A stretch of 64,000 nt of DNA from Anarhynchus alexandrinus (GCA_008711295.1 VUYV01000290.1:62001-126000); one strand, 5' to 3'; counted from the stretch's first letter, positions 25,982-38,910 are shown. The notes: generated by a model not told the origin, from the letters alone. Translations and numbers: made by a program.

Positions 25982-26851
25982 AGTGCTCTGGTGACATTCC
26001 AGTAAAGAGATGAGCAGTTTTGCAAATTAAAGAGACTGTGGACTAAGGAGGCAGCCATTTAATAGCTGTTTTTGAAAGATGTACACTGGACAATGGGAAA
26101 AATAGCTTTTTTGTAAACATGTATTGTATGAATGAGACAGGCTTCAGGGCTGACTAAATTGAATTCTTTCAGGACAAAGGTAGTTTGAGAAACTGTGTCC
26201 TTTGAAAATCCAGTCATGTGGTGCCAGTTGCCTCCTGTGAGATGCTGAAGTGCGTTGCTCCCATTGAAGTCGAGGGAATTGAAGTCCATTAGCACATTCA
26301 GGAGCTCTTGATAGAAATTACCACAGGTTCAACGAGACAATCAGAAAGTACGGGGAAGATTTTTTTTGTGTGTGTGTCTGAAACAACCCAAAACACACCA
26401 TTTGAAATGGATCCATCTCCAATCAATTTTTCTATGCTGTCTTTCACTGAAAACTAGACTAAAAACAATTTTTGAATAATTTTCAAAACAACTTTTGAAA
26501 ATGCCAATTCACAGAAAACAGCAGGGGTTACATTCTTGTTTAGTAAAGGCTAGGAAAAGACTGCTTCTGATGAAATAAAAATGTCAGTGATTTTGAAAAT
26601 TGCTTCAAAGTGACGTGAGCATTTAAAATAAAATAATGGGGAAGCATTTCTTCTGAAAGATGAAAAAAGAATTAGTGACAATTTTCCAGTAATGCTGTTT
26701 CGGTGACAAAAATGTTGTGGGGACTATTTTAATGATAAAAGTGTACTGCGTATGTAGGGAGGGAAAACCTTCTCTGTGACAGAGTTGAATTGTGTGATTG
26801 CTTTTCTTGCTGATGCATGTAGCATAATAGCTTCAAAGAAATATATTTGTT

Positions 26852-26978
26852 TTCTTCAAACCTCTTTCATATTGTGAAACCAATAACCAGCTTATTTTTT
26901 TTGTCAGAAACCTGCCTTTTTTTGTTTGTTTGCTCTAATAACTTTAGATAGAGTCAAGTCCCTAACAGACAATGGTCA
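26852..26978 (+). repeat. Copy B of the ~128-bp direct repeat
   Basis: Second copy of the 25854-25981 unit, about 127 bp and same orientation. It has an 8-T run where copy A has 6, and lacks 3 bp in the segment after GATAGAGT. The intervening ~870 bp is not duplicated. No terminal inverted repeats, poly-A tail or clear target-site duplication frame either copy, so the mechanism is open. Confidence 0.9.
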
Positions 26979-27881
26979 CATGGATCCACCTGTCTGTTGT
27001 CCAGTTGTTTTCCAAGTCAGTCTAAGCCACCATCACGAATAAGTATCTCATGTACAAGCTCTGGGTTGTAGTGAACCCCAGGCTTTAGTGAACTTCTAGG
27101 TTTGGCCTGGACCAAGATGCAATTTCCCACAAGAGCTTTCCTGTGCAAGCAGCCGTCTGTTGGTCGATTGACCCTTATTCCAGCAGTAAGGTATGAGCAC
27201 CAGAAGACCCTCAGCCTCTGGAATCAGCAGTCTGATGGGTGAAGCAAAGCAAGACATTCTCTTACATAAATATATGATATAGCATATGTCATCTGCTATG
27301 ATGACAGACAGGTGATATATTTTATGTATTGCCTATGACGTACCATCCTTCTACTAAGTAGGCTTCCTGGTGGAATTGTGTGTTATGTTTACTCTATCGC
27401 ACTATTTAAAGTAATAATTTTAGTGGCAGGTGACCATTAATTGCATATATTCAGATCAGACCTTACAGTTGTGGTGGCTGCACATGTGAAAGTCAAACAC
27501 AAAAGCAAATAGTGACGTGATTTACAGAGAAAACCTTGTGATGTTCTCAGCACCTTCAATGATGAAGCAATTGCTGTAGGTTAAAACAGGGGCTAAAAAG
27601 ATGAGCATACAGCTGTCATGATGAAAAAAACAAGGAAGAAAGAAGAGGCCTAGAAGGAAGTTTATTTGGAAATGGAGGAAAGATGAGAGGACAGCTCTTC
27701 AGCTGCCATGAAGGGGCATATATCTGGTATAATGGGTAGGGTTCCTGTAAAAGTTAGAAGAAGTTGTTGTCTTGTTGACTTCAGTGGGAAGATAAGCCCC
27801 AAGATCAAGCAATTAACATTGGCACCAAAAATGGTTTGAATGATGAGCCTTCCTGCAAGTGATGAATGTAGAATGGCTTGC

Positions 27882-27922
27882 TAATGATTAATGCATATTT
27901 GGTATTAATAAATCATATTAAT
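27882..27922. promoter_or_regulatory. Homeodomain-like TAAT cluster
   Basis: Several overlapping TAAT/ATTA cores fall within 41 bp: 27882, 27887, 27889, 27904, 27906, 27917 and 27919, with an ATGCATATTT element between them. TAAT is the core site of many homeodomain proteins, and such clusters are common in developmental enhancers. AT-rich DNA also produces them by chance, so this is a weak call without conservation data. Confidence 0.25.
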
Positions 27923-29072
27923 TGTTCTCTTCCTCTTTCCCTTTGCATTTTATTTCTCCCTGCGTATAAAAAGCACTCTATATGGGCTCAAAACCAAAAA
28001 GGTGTCTAAGGAGAAACGATTATGCTTGGGCCCAGACAATATTAAAGGAGATTTAGACCATAATCTTATATTCTTTGTAAAACTACTGATCTGAATAAGG
28101 TAGATGTTTGAGAATATCATCAAGGTTTTTTAAAAGCTGTCTGTCTCCAAGTACCGTTTTCTAACGTATGGCTTTCATATTTTCATATTGTTACATGACA
28201 TTGCATGATTTACAGCCATGGATTCGACTCATATTTCCCAAGGGAACATAGCATGGAGGTAACTGTGCAAAAATGAACTTTAAACTAAAAAAATAAATGT
28301 AGAAGACAAGCACATTTTCTAGAATTTTTCTGAAACTGTGAAAAGATACAGGCTAACAGAAGAAGCCAGGCCAAAAGCAGAAGAGGTACTGATGAGCAGA
28401 TGATGTAAAACGTAATGTACATAATATGATTTAAGTTACTGAGTATTTTGGAGTCAGAGCAGAGTAAGAAGAGATTTGAAAAAAGTCTGAAGCTTTGTCT
28501 ATTCATCCAAGCCCTGAATCAGGGAAATGCTTTAGCATCTCCTTGTCCCCTAACTTTCCAGGTTTGCATGTGAGCAAACCCTTGACATAAGTCTTTATTT
28601 TGGAAGTGAAGCATCTGCTGAGTACTCTTCTGAAACTCATAAAGGCACAAGAGACGCCTTTGGGGAAAAAGGAGGGTAAGGTAATTGCAGTGTTAACCTG
28701 CACTGACCTCAGATTTGTTTCTTAGTTTGTCCTCAACATCCTCAAGGAAGTTATGGATGAGAGTGGGTGAATAGCCCTGCTCTGATCCCTCAAGTATTTT
28801 GAGGATGATTGTTGGGCACCAGGCACTTACTTGCCATTTCTGTCCTTGAAATTTATCCCCCTTTATTAACTACAATGAAAATACCCAAAATACAATTTGC
28901 ACACCTGGTTTTCATCAGAAAACATTCCAGACCTCTGCAAAATATGCACAGTCTTGCAAGCTGTTCCTCATGTGAAATTTTACGTGAAGTTGATATGTTA
29001 TTAAGAACTGCTTACCTGAATAGGATGTTGCAGGATTAAGTCTTCAGTCCACTCTCAACATATTCAGCTGAC

Positions 29073-29095
29073 TTTTTTTTTTTTTTTTTTTTTTN
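29073..29095 (+). repeat. Poly-T run (22 T) with N
   Basis: Twenty-two T followed by a single N at 29095. It could be the reverse-strand tail of a retroposon, but no element body is recognisable next to it. The N marks an unresolved base or run length. Confidence 0.9.
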
Positions 29096-31376
29096 TCAAT
29101 GGTCATCCTCAACTGCCCCTGAGTTTCAGGCAAGAAGTTTAACAAATTTTGTAATTTGAGATACTAAGAAAAACAGAGAGAAGCAGATTAGAATGGTCTG
29201 ATTTGGAACAGAGTTCCACCATATTTTTTTACTCCTTTTATTGACGAAAAGTGTTTTAGTGGAACGTAAAGTCCAGGCTATATTGTAGTTTTAAGGTAGG
29301 GTTTTTTTTGCCATCTCCAGCAACCCTGTAAATTCCAATTCTAAAAAAGAAAACTTTTTAAGGATGTACTTAATCGTAAACCGGATGAAAATAAGCAAAC
29401 CACGGACATTTTCTAGGCAGATAGATCATTAAGGGAAGACCCAGATCTGGAAGCTTAAGTGGAAAAATTTCAAAGGGTGATAATTCCATGGAAAAAATGT
29501 CTGAATCATTTGCCCTGTATCCTTTAAGCTCTTAGTTTTCGTGAGGAGCCTCCCATTCAAAGACCGATGACATGTAATTCTGATTAATCTTTGGCATTTG
29601 AGGAGATTACAACTGGAGGTGGCAAAAATACATCCTTAAAAAAGTGAAGCCCTATTTTATACATAGTGATGAAACATTATTGGATGCTGTAATTTAGATT
29701 TTTTCATGTCTGTATTCCCTGTCACTATCTCTTGATAACGTGTTAGCTACTGAAACTACCTTTCTGAAGGTAGCATTCAGGATGGTCTTGTGCATGTAGC
29801 AAAGTGCCTGATGTTGTCTTGAGGCTGATGGAGAGTAGTGGGCTGTTTTTTTTCTTCGGCAATGATAATTATGTTCTCAGCAAATTTATTAATTTATTGA
29901 CACTGTTGAATAACACTTCTCTATCATCCAGAAGGAGCAATATAGAATCTATGAATAAAATTTTTGTTAATCTTACTCTTTTTCCTTGTTAGCTCTGACA
30001 TACACATTTCTTTGAGTTGTTATAAAATATATCTAATGAATTTGTCTTTAATTTTTTATGGTTTTGCTACTATCAAAATAGACATTATTTTAAATGTGTT
30101 CTAGGAAAGAGATCAGCACCCTGATTTTTTTTTTTTTTTTGTAACCAAATTATACAATAAACAACCTACTTTCTATTGCTTGTAAACCAAGCCTGTTATC
30201 TCTCACTGTGTTGGTTTTAAGCATTAGGTGCATCTATTTTGGTCTATGGATTATTCATGACAGGTTCATTTCAGCTAGACAATGCTCGTGATATATAATA
30301 CATTATCCAGCTCATGTTTGGTGGGGTTTTTTTCCTCTTTCCTCATTGGGTGACTGAAGTTTTTTGGTTTTTTTTTAAGAAAGGAATAATGGTTAACATT
30401 TGTGAAATCACCATGAGCCAAAAGTATTTTGCAAATGACCTGGCAATTATCTGCATACAATGAATAATGTAATTCGGTGGACAATATCAGAGCAAAGTCA
30501 TTTAATGACTGAATTCTGAACTAGTTCACTGTTTGACCAGCTCTACTTATTTTATCCAACTAGTATGGGATGCAGGCTGATTCTCTTTTCTTCCTCACTG
30601 TGGCTATATGTTGGTCTGACTCTAGTGATGTCGACAGAATTCTAATTCCCATGCAGAGATGTAAATGATGAGAGAGGCATGCTCTCTGCATGCAACTGTC
30701 AAACAAATGTGATCATACTCCGTACTGGGTACTGTGTTTATGCTACTCTAGTGCAGTAATGACAGGCTCAAATCTTGCCCTAATATCACAATGGTATCCC
30801 AGAGCTCCATTACGTAGAATGGTTTACATGCAATGTTAATTTAAAAGAACGTGAACAAGTCTCCCAAATGTTTTTTGTCTATTAGGTAGTACTCCTTATT
30901 GACTAGAGTGGTGACGTGGCACATGGATGCCCCACTAGATTCTATCTGACCCACCAGTTAACAGTTGAGATTTGGAAGAACTTGAAGTTGTCTACTTTCT
31001 TGGCAATTACCCACAAGACTGAGATTTGAGAAAGCTTCTTGACAAGAAAAACGTAAGTTATATGAGAAGTGCCTGTCATGAAAAATCTTAAAAATTTTGG
31101 CTCAGTGGTCAGAAAACAAACCCATTTCCTGTGGGTTTAGCAACTCTGTCATGAATTATCTCAGTTTGTTTAACACAGTTTTCAAAGGTGTGTTTTTTGT
31201 TAAGACTGTGTATGGTAAGTGCTACAATTTTCCTGACAGCTTGGATAAGAAGTGATGAACACAGTGAATAAGCTCCATCAAATAGGGCCAGGAATTATAT
31301 CTGTTCTAGTAACGTCAGCTCATCTTAATACTGCATTACTTGGCACTATACCTTTATCACATTTTATAGCTTTCTT

Positions 31377-31438
31377 TCCCCCTCCAACACCACCCCCCCC
31401 CACCACCCCCANTATTGCAACTCCCCAAAAAAAAAAAA
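31377..31438 (+). repeat. C-rich tract with N, followed by poly-A
   Basis: Runs of 5 to 9 C separated by A or CA (31377-31410), an N at 31412, and a 12-A run at 31427-31438. The minus strand has enough G blocks for a G-quadruplex. It breaks open frames on both strands (31252-31455 and 31364-31696), which have no other support. Confidence 0.85.
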
Positions 31439-33460
31439 GCCACGTTCCTTTCTGATGCTTACACTTCTGTATTCCTCTTGGTAGAATCCAAAGGAATAGC
31501 AGGACTCTTGAGGTATGGGATAGATGATCAAGTTAGCGTTTCTCAAGTTTGTTCCTTCAAAAAGCTTCATCTTTTGGTGAGTTGCAATAGATCTGCTTTT
31601 CCTTTTTCTTTCCTTTTTTTTTTTTTTTAATTCATCATTTCTTGGCAAGTTACTTGTTTTCCAGTGAAAGCTGTTGCTTTTACTGTAAATGACCATTCAG
31701 AACTTTGAGCACAGCAAGAATAATGTGTCTGTTTGGCTGGAAGACGTGAGCTTAGGGATAATCTTCTACCTCTTCTCGTACAAAGAGATCTGTTAACGAG
31801 CCAGCACATTACTCAGATGCTGGCAGCAGGGAGCCTGTAGTTTAGAATGAGATCTAACTTAAAAAATATCCATCAATTTGATAAGATGTCAGGTAACTCT
31901 ACTTTATTGCAAATAAAAGTTCAATTTTCTGATCCTGAAGACTTAGTTCTTTTAACATAGGTTGTTCTGAAGTTTCAATAGCCATAATTTTTTTCTTAAA
32001 CACAAATTAAAATCTCTTGCACGTTCCCTGTGTTATTGGTAATAATACTATTGGTAGGAAGGAAAAACTCAGTTTCATTCCATCTTCCATGAACTAAAAT
32101 AGAATTGTTTTTTCTCTCAAATGGACAAAGTCTGGAAGTCTGGATATTAGTAGAATCAAGTACAGCCTCAGCCTAGCTTGACTACTTATTTTCTTATGTG
32201 TGTGTGGCAGGGGATGTCATATAAACCAGAAGAAACTTTCCACTATTTATATGATCCCCCCAGCTCTAAGCTAATTTCACTTTCTAGTTTTCATGTGCTG
32301 ATGCTGAGCTGTTTTGAAGACCCTGTCAGTGCAGGGAGCTATTTAAATAAATGCATGTGTTTGTTTAGGCAAATCACAGAGCAGTAGTAGCTTCTACAGT
32401 TTGGTATATATTTCAGAAGTAGGCTCTTCATTTGATTCATATCCACGCTTCCATATGAACATAACTTCTCTGTGTGGCTGTCCCTGCTGATTGGGAGAAG
32501 GACGGTAGAGAAATCTCCAGGAATTATGGTGGTTGTCTTTTGCAATTTGGGTAAAATTTTACTTATTTAAGAAAACTGTCTCCATTTTGCTGCTTTCAAT
32601 AACGGGTATCATATTCCACTTACACTGCCTCGCTCAGTTGCAGGTGCATTCTACACCTAGAAGTCAAGGAGCATTTTCCTTTTGTCAGGAGCCACATTAG
32701 GGGCAACAGAGAGTCATGAAGGGATCCTTGTGGAAGGGGATCGTCTTTAGCCATCTTTTATCTGCTCCCATTCTGAGTATGGCCATGCATCCGGGTGTAG
32801 GTGTGCAGGTGACTTACTTCGCTGAAAATGATTCGGGTAAATTTTCATTTTCAGATAAGGTACTGAATTAGATAGTACTCTCATTAAGGTACTAATTGAG
32901 ATGGTGATCCAGGCAAGGCTGAGAGAAGCAGTCCCAGAAATCATGAAGTCACTTTACTGTTAATGGCATGTTGTGCAGCTTTTCCTTCACAGTTTACCTC
33001 GTCACCTTCTGTTAGGAAGATAAAGCCAGAAGTGCTTCTGTAACTGAAAATAAAGTTCCTCTTCCCCTGCCTCTGTGCTGTAGGTAGCATGACCATGTAG
33101 CGGAGGTTCTGCCACAGCAGAAAGAGATTCAACATTTTTGTTATCTGCCGGAGAGAGTCCAGACTTCCACTGACAAGTCAAATGGATCTTCTGGATGGAG
33201 AACCTCCTAATACAGCTGAAACAGTCTTCTTTTGTCTGAGCTGGAGTCCTGTTCTCTTTGAATAGGACTGTTCTCTGACTGCTACAAAGTCATTGCTGTT
33301 TTGGCATTTTTCCTGATGTTTTTATGATACTGATTTTAATGTACTGCACATTTTTCATATTGGGACAGTGCTCAAAAATTTGCCCATAAATGCCAGTTCA
33401 GCTGGGTGAATGCTGCTTTTTATCACTGCATTGCTAAAGGCATTTCTGTTGTTTTCCCAG

Positions 33461-33585
33461 ACCGCTGCTTTGGTTCGTTATGTTGAAACCAATTTCAGCA
33501 CAGGCACAATGGGTTAATGTTTTCCTGCTTGTTTGCTTAGTGATTGCAGCTCTGAGACCAACCTGTAGCAGGCAACAGAATACAG
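33461..33585 (+). CDS. Candidate signal-peptide exon (unidentified, speculative)
   Basis: A good acceptor-like pyrimidine tract ends in TTTTCCCAG at 33460, and a usable donor (TACAG then GTATTT) follows 33585, giving a 125-nt exon-like segment. An ATG at 33480 has G at -3. The frame stays open for 35 codons to the donor and ends in phase 1. Residues about 11-25 (WVNVFLLVCLVIAAL) form a hydrophobic core followed by polar sequence, like a secretory signal. A signal exon ending in phase 1 is common upstream of extracellular domain exons. I do not recognise the protein, and no confirmed downstream exon is present. Pseudo-exons of this quality are frequent in introns. Confidence 0.15.
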
Positions 33586-36349
33586 GTATTTTACAAGAGA
33601 TACACATAAAGATCTGCATGTATTTTTGGCAGGGAAATTTTAGGGACAGAGGGAGGCAAGATGGGAAGGAGGAAAAACTATGGGTATGTCTGATGAAATA
33701 CAGTGGAACAGGAGAAACGTTAATTTTCCTATTTCATGCTCTACGCTATTTATCACTGTGCACCTTCTTGTTATATGGGAAAAGGCCTCTCTGTTTCAAG
33801 GTGCCTCGATAAGGAGCGCACAAACTTCAATGGACTTGGCTGGGATACGCAGCCCAGGAATCTTGACGTGATAGGAAAGGAGGCAGTGCATACCCATGTT
33901 GTCCCGTGAACCGAGTAGCACTGAACCATCGCATGGCCCATTACTATTTCTGCTTTTCCAAATGGAAATTGAAATGACAACAACCCCCTCTTCAGTCCCT
34001 TTAATTTCTTCTCCTTTCAGGATTAGCTGTACTGAACACTGGGGGAAACGAGACAACGTTTTCACCTCTGACCCACCTCTGTTAGAGGCTTATGTGGGTA
34101 GCACAGGAGAATCAATCCCCTTGCTTCACTGTGGGAGCCTGTCACTGAGATTAGTCCAGTGAGGTTCGGAACAGCAAGACTGGTGCCTAACAGCTTTAGT
34201 CCGTGTTGAGGTTGTCTTCAACCCCAGGGGGCTGCTGAGATTTTCTTTATGAGCTTCTGTATGAAAAAACCTCACCACAAAAATCCCTCTTTGTTTTTTA
34301 AACTAACTTGAGCAGATATTTTAATTAAAAACTACCAGTGGCAGTACATAGCAGGGCACTGGAAACCCTTTCTCTGTGGCAGTTTCTCAGCACAAATGCT
34401 TCTGTGTGGTTGTGGTCACATGTTTGATTGACTTGGTTCCCAAGCTGATGTTCACAGTACTGTATTCATCTTGTTCAGATGACTGTGACATGTTGCCTGA
34501 ATGCACTGATGCTGACAGTGAATGTGAGGAGAACCAGACAGTTGACAGCATCTCCATTTTTCAGAGCTGATGTAGGATGATCCGTCACATGATGCTAGGC
34601 CGCAACCTGTCATTTATACAGCTACAGCTGTAATGTGGGTAAAATGAGCAGAAATGAGAGAGAAGTGACAAGAAGAAAAGAAAAGGGAGGGGGGGACTAT
34701 TTATGCCCACCTTCTCTCACAAAATTGCATGAGAATTTTTTATTTGAATGAAAGTTATATTGATCTCCGATCTACTTGCTGTTTCTATGGGTTGGAGCCG
34801 CATTGGCAGCCCATCCATACCGGCTGTTCAGGGTAACGTGTCTGCCCAGGGCAGGTGTCAGAGATCCTCTGGGCTGATCCTGTGCCCAATCCACTCTGGC
34901 TGTTAGGAGAGCCTGTCTCGTTGTTGCTTGGAGTGCACAAGCAACAGAAGCCAGAAACTCACAAGATTAAAAAAAATTACTTCACCGTGAGCTTAATAAA
35001 TAGCCATACTCTCAAGCTGGGAGCCGTAACAACCTTGTATATTTTGCAGGAGGTGCAGAGGAAGGAGACACCTAAGGATGTATTCAGTGCTGCCATTCAG
35101 CACCTAAGATGGATTAAGGGACCTTTTCTGGCAGGATATTAATAGCTGATTCAGTCACCCTCCCAGTTCAGGCAGCCTGTGGTCTCTATGCAGTTACTGG
35201 GGAGTCAAGTGTGAAGAACGAGTAACTCTTTATACAGTTTTTTACCTGGATTTTCCCCTGTGCAACAACTAATGCTGTTCCTTGTTTGGCTGGTCTTCCC
35301 TGCAATTTGGGAATAATAGTTCTTGTAACACTGGCCTGTTCAGAGCTGTGTGAGGGAAATGCAGCTACATCGTAAGGGCTGTCTGCCTGTTTCTCCACCT
35401 GTTCCTGTATGACCCCAAAATGGGAGGCTGAACACAGAGGTAGAGGGGTGAGGCATGAGCTGCGCTGTCCCAGGCTTTGCGCAGAGTGATGTCTTGTGCG
35501 TCCCAGCTGCCTCCCAACTTCACTTTTTTTGTAGGACGTGCATAATAAATTGCTGGTGGCTTAAATGTCCAGGGAACACGATATGCACTGGCTACCATGC
35601 TGGGGGCTTAGGAGAGAAATGGAACAAGGCTCCTATCCATTCCTCTCCTTCTCTGTTCACCTTCTCACAAGCGAATGGAAAGTCAGTGCCACTCAGCTTA
35701 CTCCTCTCTGGTTATGAGGGTCAGCCAGCTTGCACAGGGGGTGTGTGTAAGGAAGGTTGTTCTTGTGCATCCTTGAAGTCTCGTTTGACTCTGTAAATGG
35801 TATTCTTGTGCCTAACTTGGGTTAAAAAGAAAGCCCCACAATGTATGCGGTACTTCTGTGACAAATGTAACATTTTTCTTAGTATCATCTACTTCTGTTG
35901 AGATGACTGGGGCACCACACTTGACAATGATGAATTATTTACAGCAGACCAACAGCCATTTATCCTGTGGTACCATCTGCCATAAAGATCACGTTTTGTC
36001 TTAGCAGTTTCCTCCCTTTGTTATTCTTTGAAACAATATTTGAAGATGTGGAAGCAGTGAGGAATGGATAACCACCTCTGGGCCATGGTTTCAGTGGTAT
36101 GTTCAGATGCTCCTGGACAACAGTGTTAAAGGTTAAATGCTCTTGGCATTTGATGGGAAAAACTCTAACAAAGGTGAAATGAATGATGCAAGCCTAGCAT
36201 GAGTTTTAACTGTTTAGGATGTTTCCCATGTGCATCCTTTGCTGGTCTCCTTGGTATAAGGGTCATGTTGTGGGCAAGGAGGAGGTGTGACTGGAGCAGA
36301 ACTGGCAGATGGTCCCTTGAAGGTCGTTTCTTGTTGCTATCTCCTGTAG

Positions 36350-36414
36350 TGATGCCATATGCTATGCAGGGGGATGTTTCCTTCCTCTTCATGGAGTGTA
36401 AACTCATCAAAACA
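36350..36414 (+). other. Exon-like segment, open frame, strong acceptor
   Basis: A strong pyrimidine tract (TTGTTGCTATCTCCTGTAG, ending at 36349) precedes 65 nt with one open frame of 21 codons from an internal ATG at 36352. GTAAGTGC starts at 36415. The segment accepts a phase-1 upstream exon and ends in phase 0, so it is compatible with the candidate exon at 33461-33585. No known domain is recognised. A chance pseudo-exon is the default explanation. Confidence 0.1.
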
Positions 36415-38896
36415 GTAAGTGCAGCATGCCATCAACTCTCAGCTCTTGAAGTTTCTGATTAGGTCTGTGGCTTTAAGACATTTTTTAGAATGTTGTCAAA
36501 GAGTATATAGAATAAGTATGTTTGAAAAGAAATTAAAAACGATCTGTCCATGGTGGTGGAGGTTTTCTCTTTAGTGATTTAACTTTTTTCTCCTGAAATT
36601 CTCTTTCTGCCTGTAAGATTTTATTTATTTTGATTTTTTCCCTAAGATCTTTCCTTGTAACCTGTGAACATCCAGAGCACAGACAGTGCCACATAAGAAA
36701 TTTGGGAGAACTGAATGCCACTTCTGCTTCTGGAATCATAGCTGCTCCTCTTAGGTGTTGGTAATGACAAGTATTTCTAACAGAAAATACCTGAAGCAAA
36801 TGTCCGCAGCAACTGAGGGGTAAGCAGTGTGTCAAACAGAAGTAGTTGGCTGTGTCTTGAATGCAGTTAGTGTTTCTGAGCTGCTTGTGCAAATTTTACT
36901 CTGTCTCACAGGGGAGTATTTCTAAAACCATTGTTATTCTATATAATATGTGATCTTCAGAAATATTATTTTTTTCCTTCTTTTTTTTTTGTTAATTGTG
37001 ATTACTAACATCAAGAGAAGATTTTTATGCTGAAAGAATAAACAGAGGCATAAATGAGTTTATTGAGGTATAAATCCTGGCATACTTTTTCAAGCAAATT
37101 TGTTATCAAAGTAAAAGGGAACAATGTCTGAGTAAAGCAGTAGAGCAGTATGTGTTTGCCCATTTAAATGACTTGAGCCCTTTTAGAAAGTGCTCAATTG
37201 TCTTAGCATTATACCACCTTATGCCACTGGCATTGGTATTTAATATCTTTCACATATCAGTGCTGGCTGTGACCTGGTTGGCCCAGACAATATCTATAAC
37301 CCTGAACTTTACAACTCTTTAGAGGGAGGAAAAATTTTTGTGAAGTCATTCAATCCACTTTCCCAGGGCTAAGGTAAAGATCCAAGAGTTTCTAGTAGTC
37401 AGGTCACCAAGGCTCAAAGTGATAGAACTTTTCTTTGTTTTACTCTTCTCTTTTGCTCTTTAGGTTTCATTGGCATATCTCTGTCAGCCTTTTTACAATT
37501 TGCTATTAAAGCTATTGTTTGAACACAGTATTTCATGGGCTGTATAGCCAATAGGTGGGTTTAGGATTGCAAGGACTGCACATGAAGTTAACAAATCAGC
37601 TATTAGAACAGTGATATTTGGTACTGCTATTTAAAGTTGTAATATTTACCTGTGGGTCATAATCGAATACTGACAGCATGTACAGTTATACAACTTGTCT
37701 TAACATTAGATATTTATCGTTAACTTATTCTTTGTGTAAATATTGATCTAGTGGTGGATGTAATCTCATTTTGCCTAATTACTAACAGATACCTTGTTAA
37801 ATATCTAAGTTTTTGGGGTTCGAGAGTGGTGGTGGTGTATTTAAGAAACTACATAGCTTATGTTGCTGAATTGACCCTTTCCCCATCAGCCTTTCTTTGT
37901 TTATAGTCTAAAAAGCATATCCAGTGTTCATGCAGCTTCTGTGGTCACTTCTGCCTCTGTAGCAGGGCAATACTTTTGTACCTTGATAAAATCAGACATG
38001 TGGAAACTGCGAAGATTAAAGGAAAACAACAGTCAAATTGAATTCTGCTTTTTTTCTTTGATCTTGAAAGGTGATCATGAAGCAGATTCAGGTAGATGAA
38101 ATGGGCGAAAACAAAGATGGTGTGGAAATTTAAAAATCACAGTCTGACTTAAGTTTATTTCATTTTCCTACTCTAGAATGGTAATTTGAAGCACTGATGT
38201 GCTGGCATTCCTGACCACTGGAAGTACTATTTTAGCTACTACATGGGCAAAGTAGTAGCACCAACGTGCCTCAGCATTGCTTGGTCATTGGCTTTCTCAG
38301 GCTCCAACGCTGCTTCCGTAGACAGAGACTTTTCAATTTTGGAAAGGAAGCAGTTCCGAAAGAGAAAAGAAGGCTAATCAGGACATTTTTTGCAGGAAGC
38401 AAGATGAGATTGGTAAGGTAATGTTGTTGTCATGATGGTTAGATTTCAGGAAGCCAAGTAACTAGCTCATACCTGCAGCAGATTCAGCACTGTAGCGTGG
38501 AACTCGGGTGGCATGTCCTGTGAGATGTTTCATTTAATGTTGGCAAAGAGCCAAAAGCCACACCTTAAAATGCCCTTCTCCAGTTTCTCCTGACCCAGCG
38601 GAGCCTTGTTCTTGTCTGTTATGAATGTGGGCAACTAACAGTTTGTATATTTAGCTGCTTATGTTAGGCGTGTGTTCAATTCAGTTTAATTACTATTTTG
38701 TGTGGGCTGACGCAGAGCCCTATTACTTTGTTGCACTGATTTTTGAGTAATACTGAATATAGAAGTTAGAGGAAGAATCAGCAAGATTGTGTCTAAATAA
38801 CAGTGTAATTAATCTCCTATTATGTAGCACCTTTGTCTCATCCCATGGGACACATAAAGAATTTAAAGAGCTGGTGTAAGAGTTCGCAAAGAGAGT

Positions 38897-38910
38897 TCAC
38901 GCATGCGTGA
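38897..38910. promoter_or_regulatory. 14-bp perfect palindrome TCACGCATGCGTGA
   Basis: A perfect palindrome with two CpG dinucleotides, in AT-rich surroundings. Its GCATGC core resembles the centre of NRF1 sites (GCGCATGCGC), but the flanking bases differ. A binding role is speculative. Confidence 0.2.

Larger units (their letters stand above)
25982..33460. other. Gene-free noncoding stretch
   Basis: AT-rich noncoding DNA. Apart from copy B of the direct repeat, it holds a TAAT-rich patch (27882-27922), a T22 run with an N (29073-29095), a C-rich tract with an N (31377-31412) and a 15-T run (31614-31628). A TTGACTTCAGTGGGA segment at 27775-27789 and its reverse-complement-like form at 26258-26272 may be relics of an old interspersed repeat. 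No supportable gene is seen. Confidence 0.65.

Noticed and set aside
34376..34570. Acidic cysteine-containing open frame (about 34478-34567)
   Set aside because: The upstream AG has a weak pyrimidine tract and no matching domain; too little to support an exon.
36533..36892. 119-codon minus-strand frame ending in a charged, lysine/glutamate-rich segment
   Set aside because: The coiled-coil-like tail comes from A-rich sequence; no family was recognised and no splice support was found.
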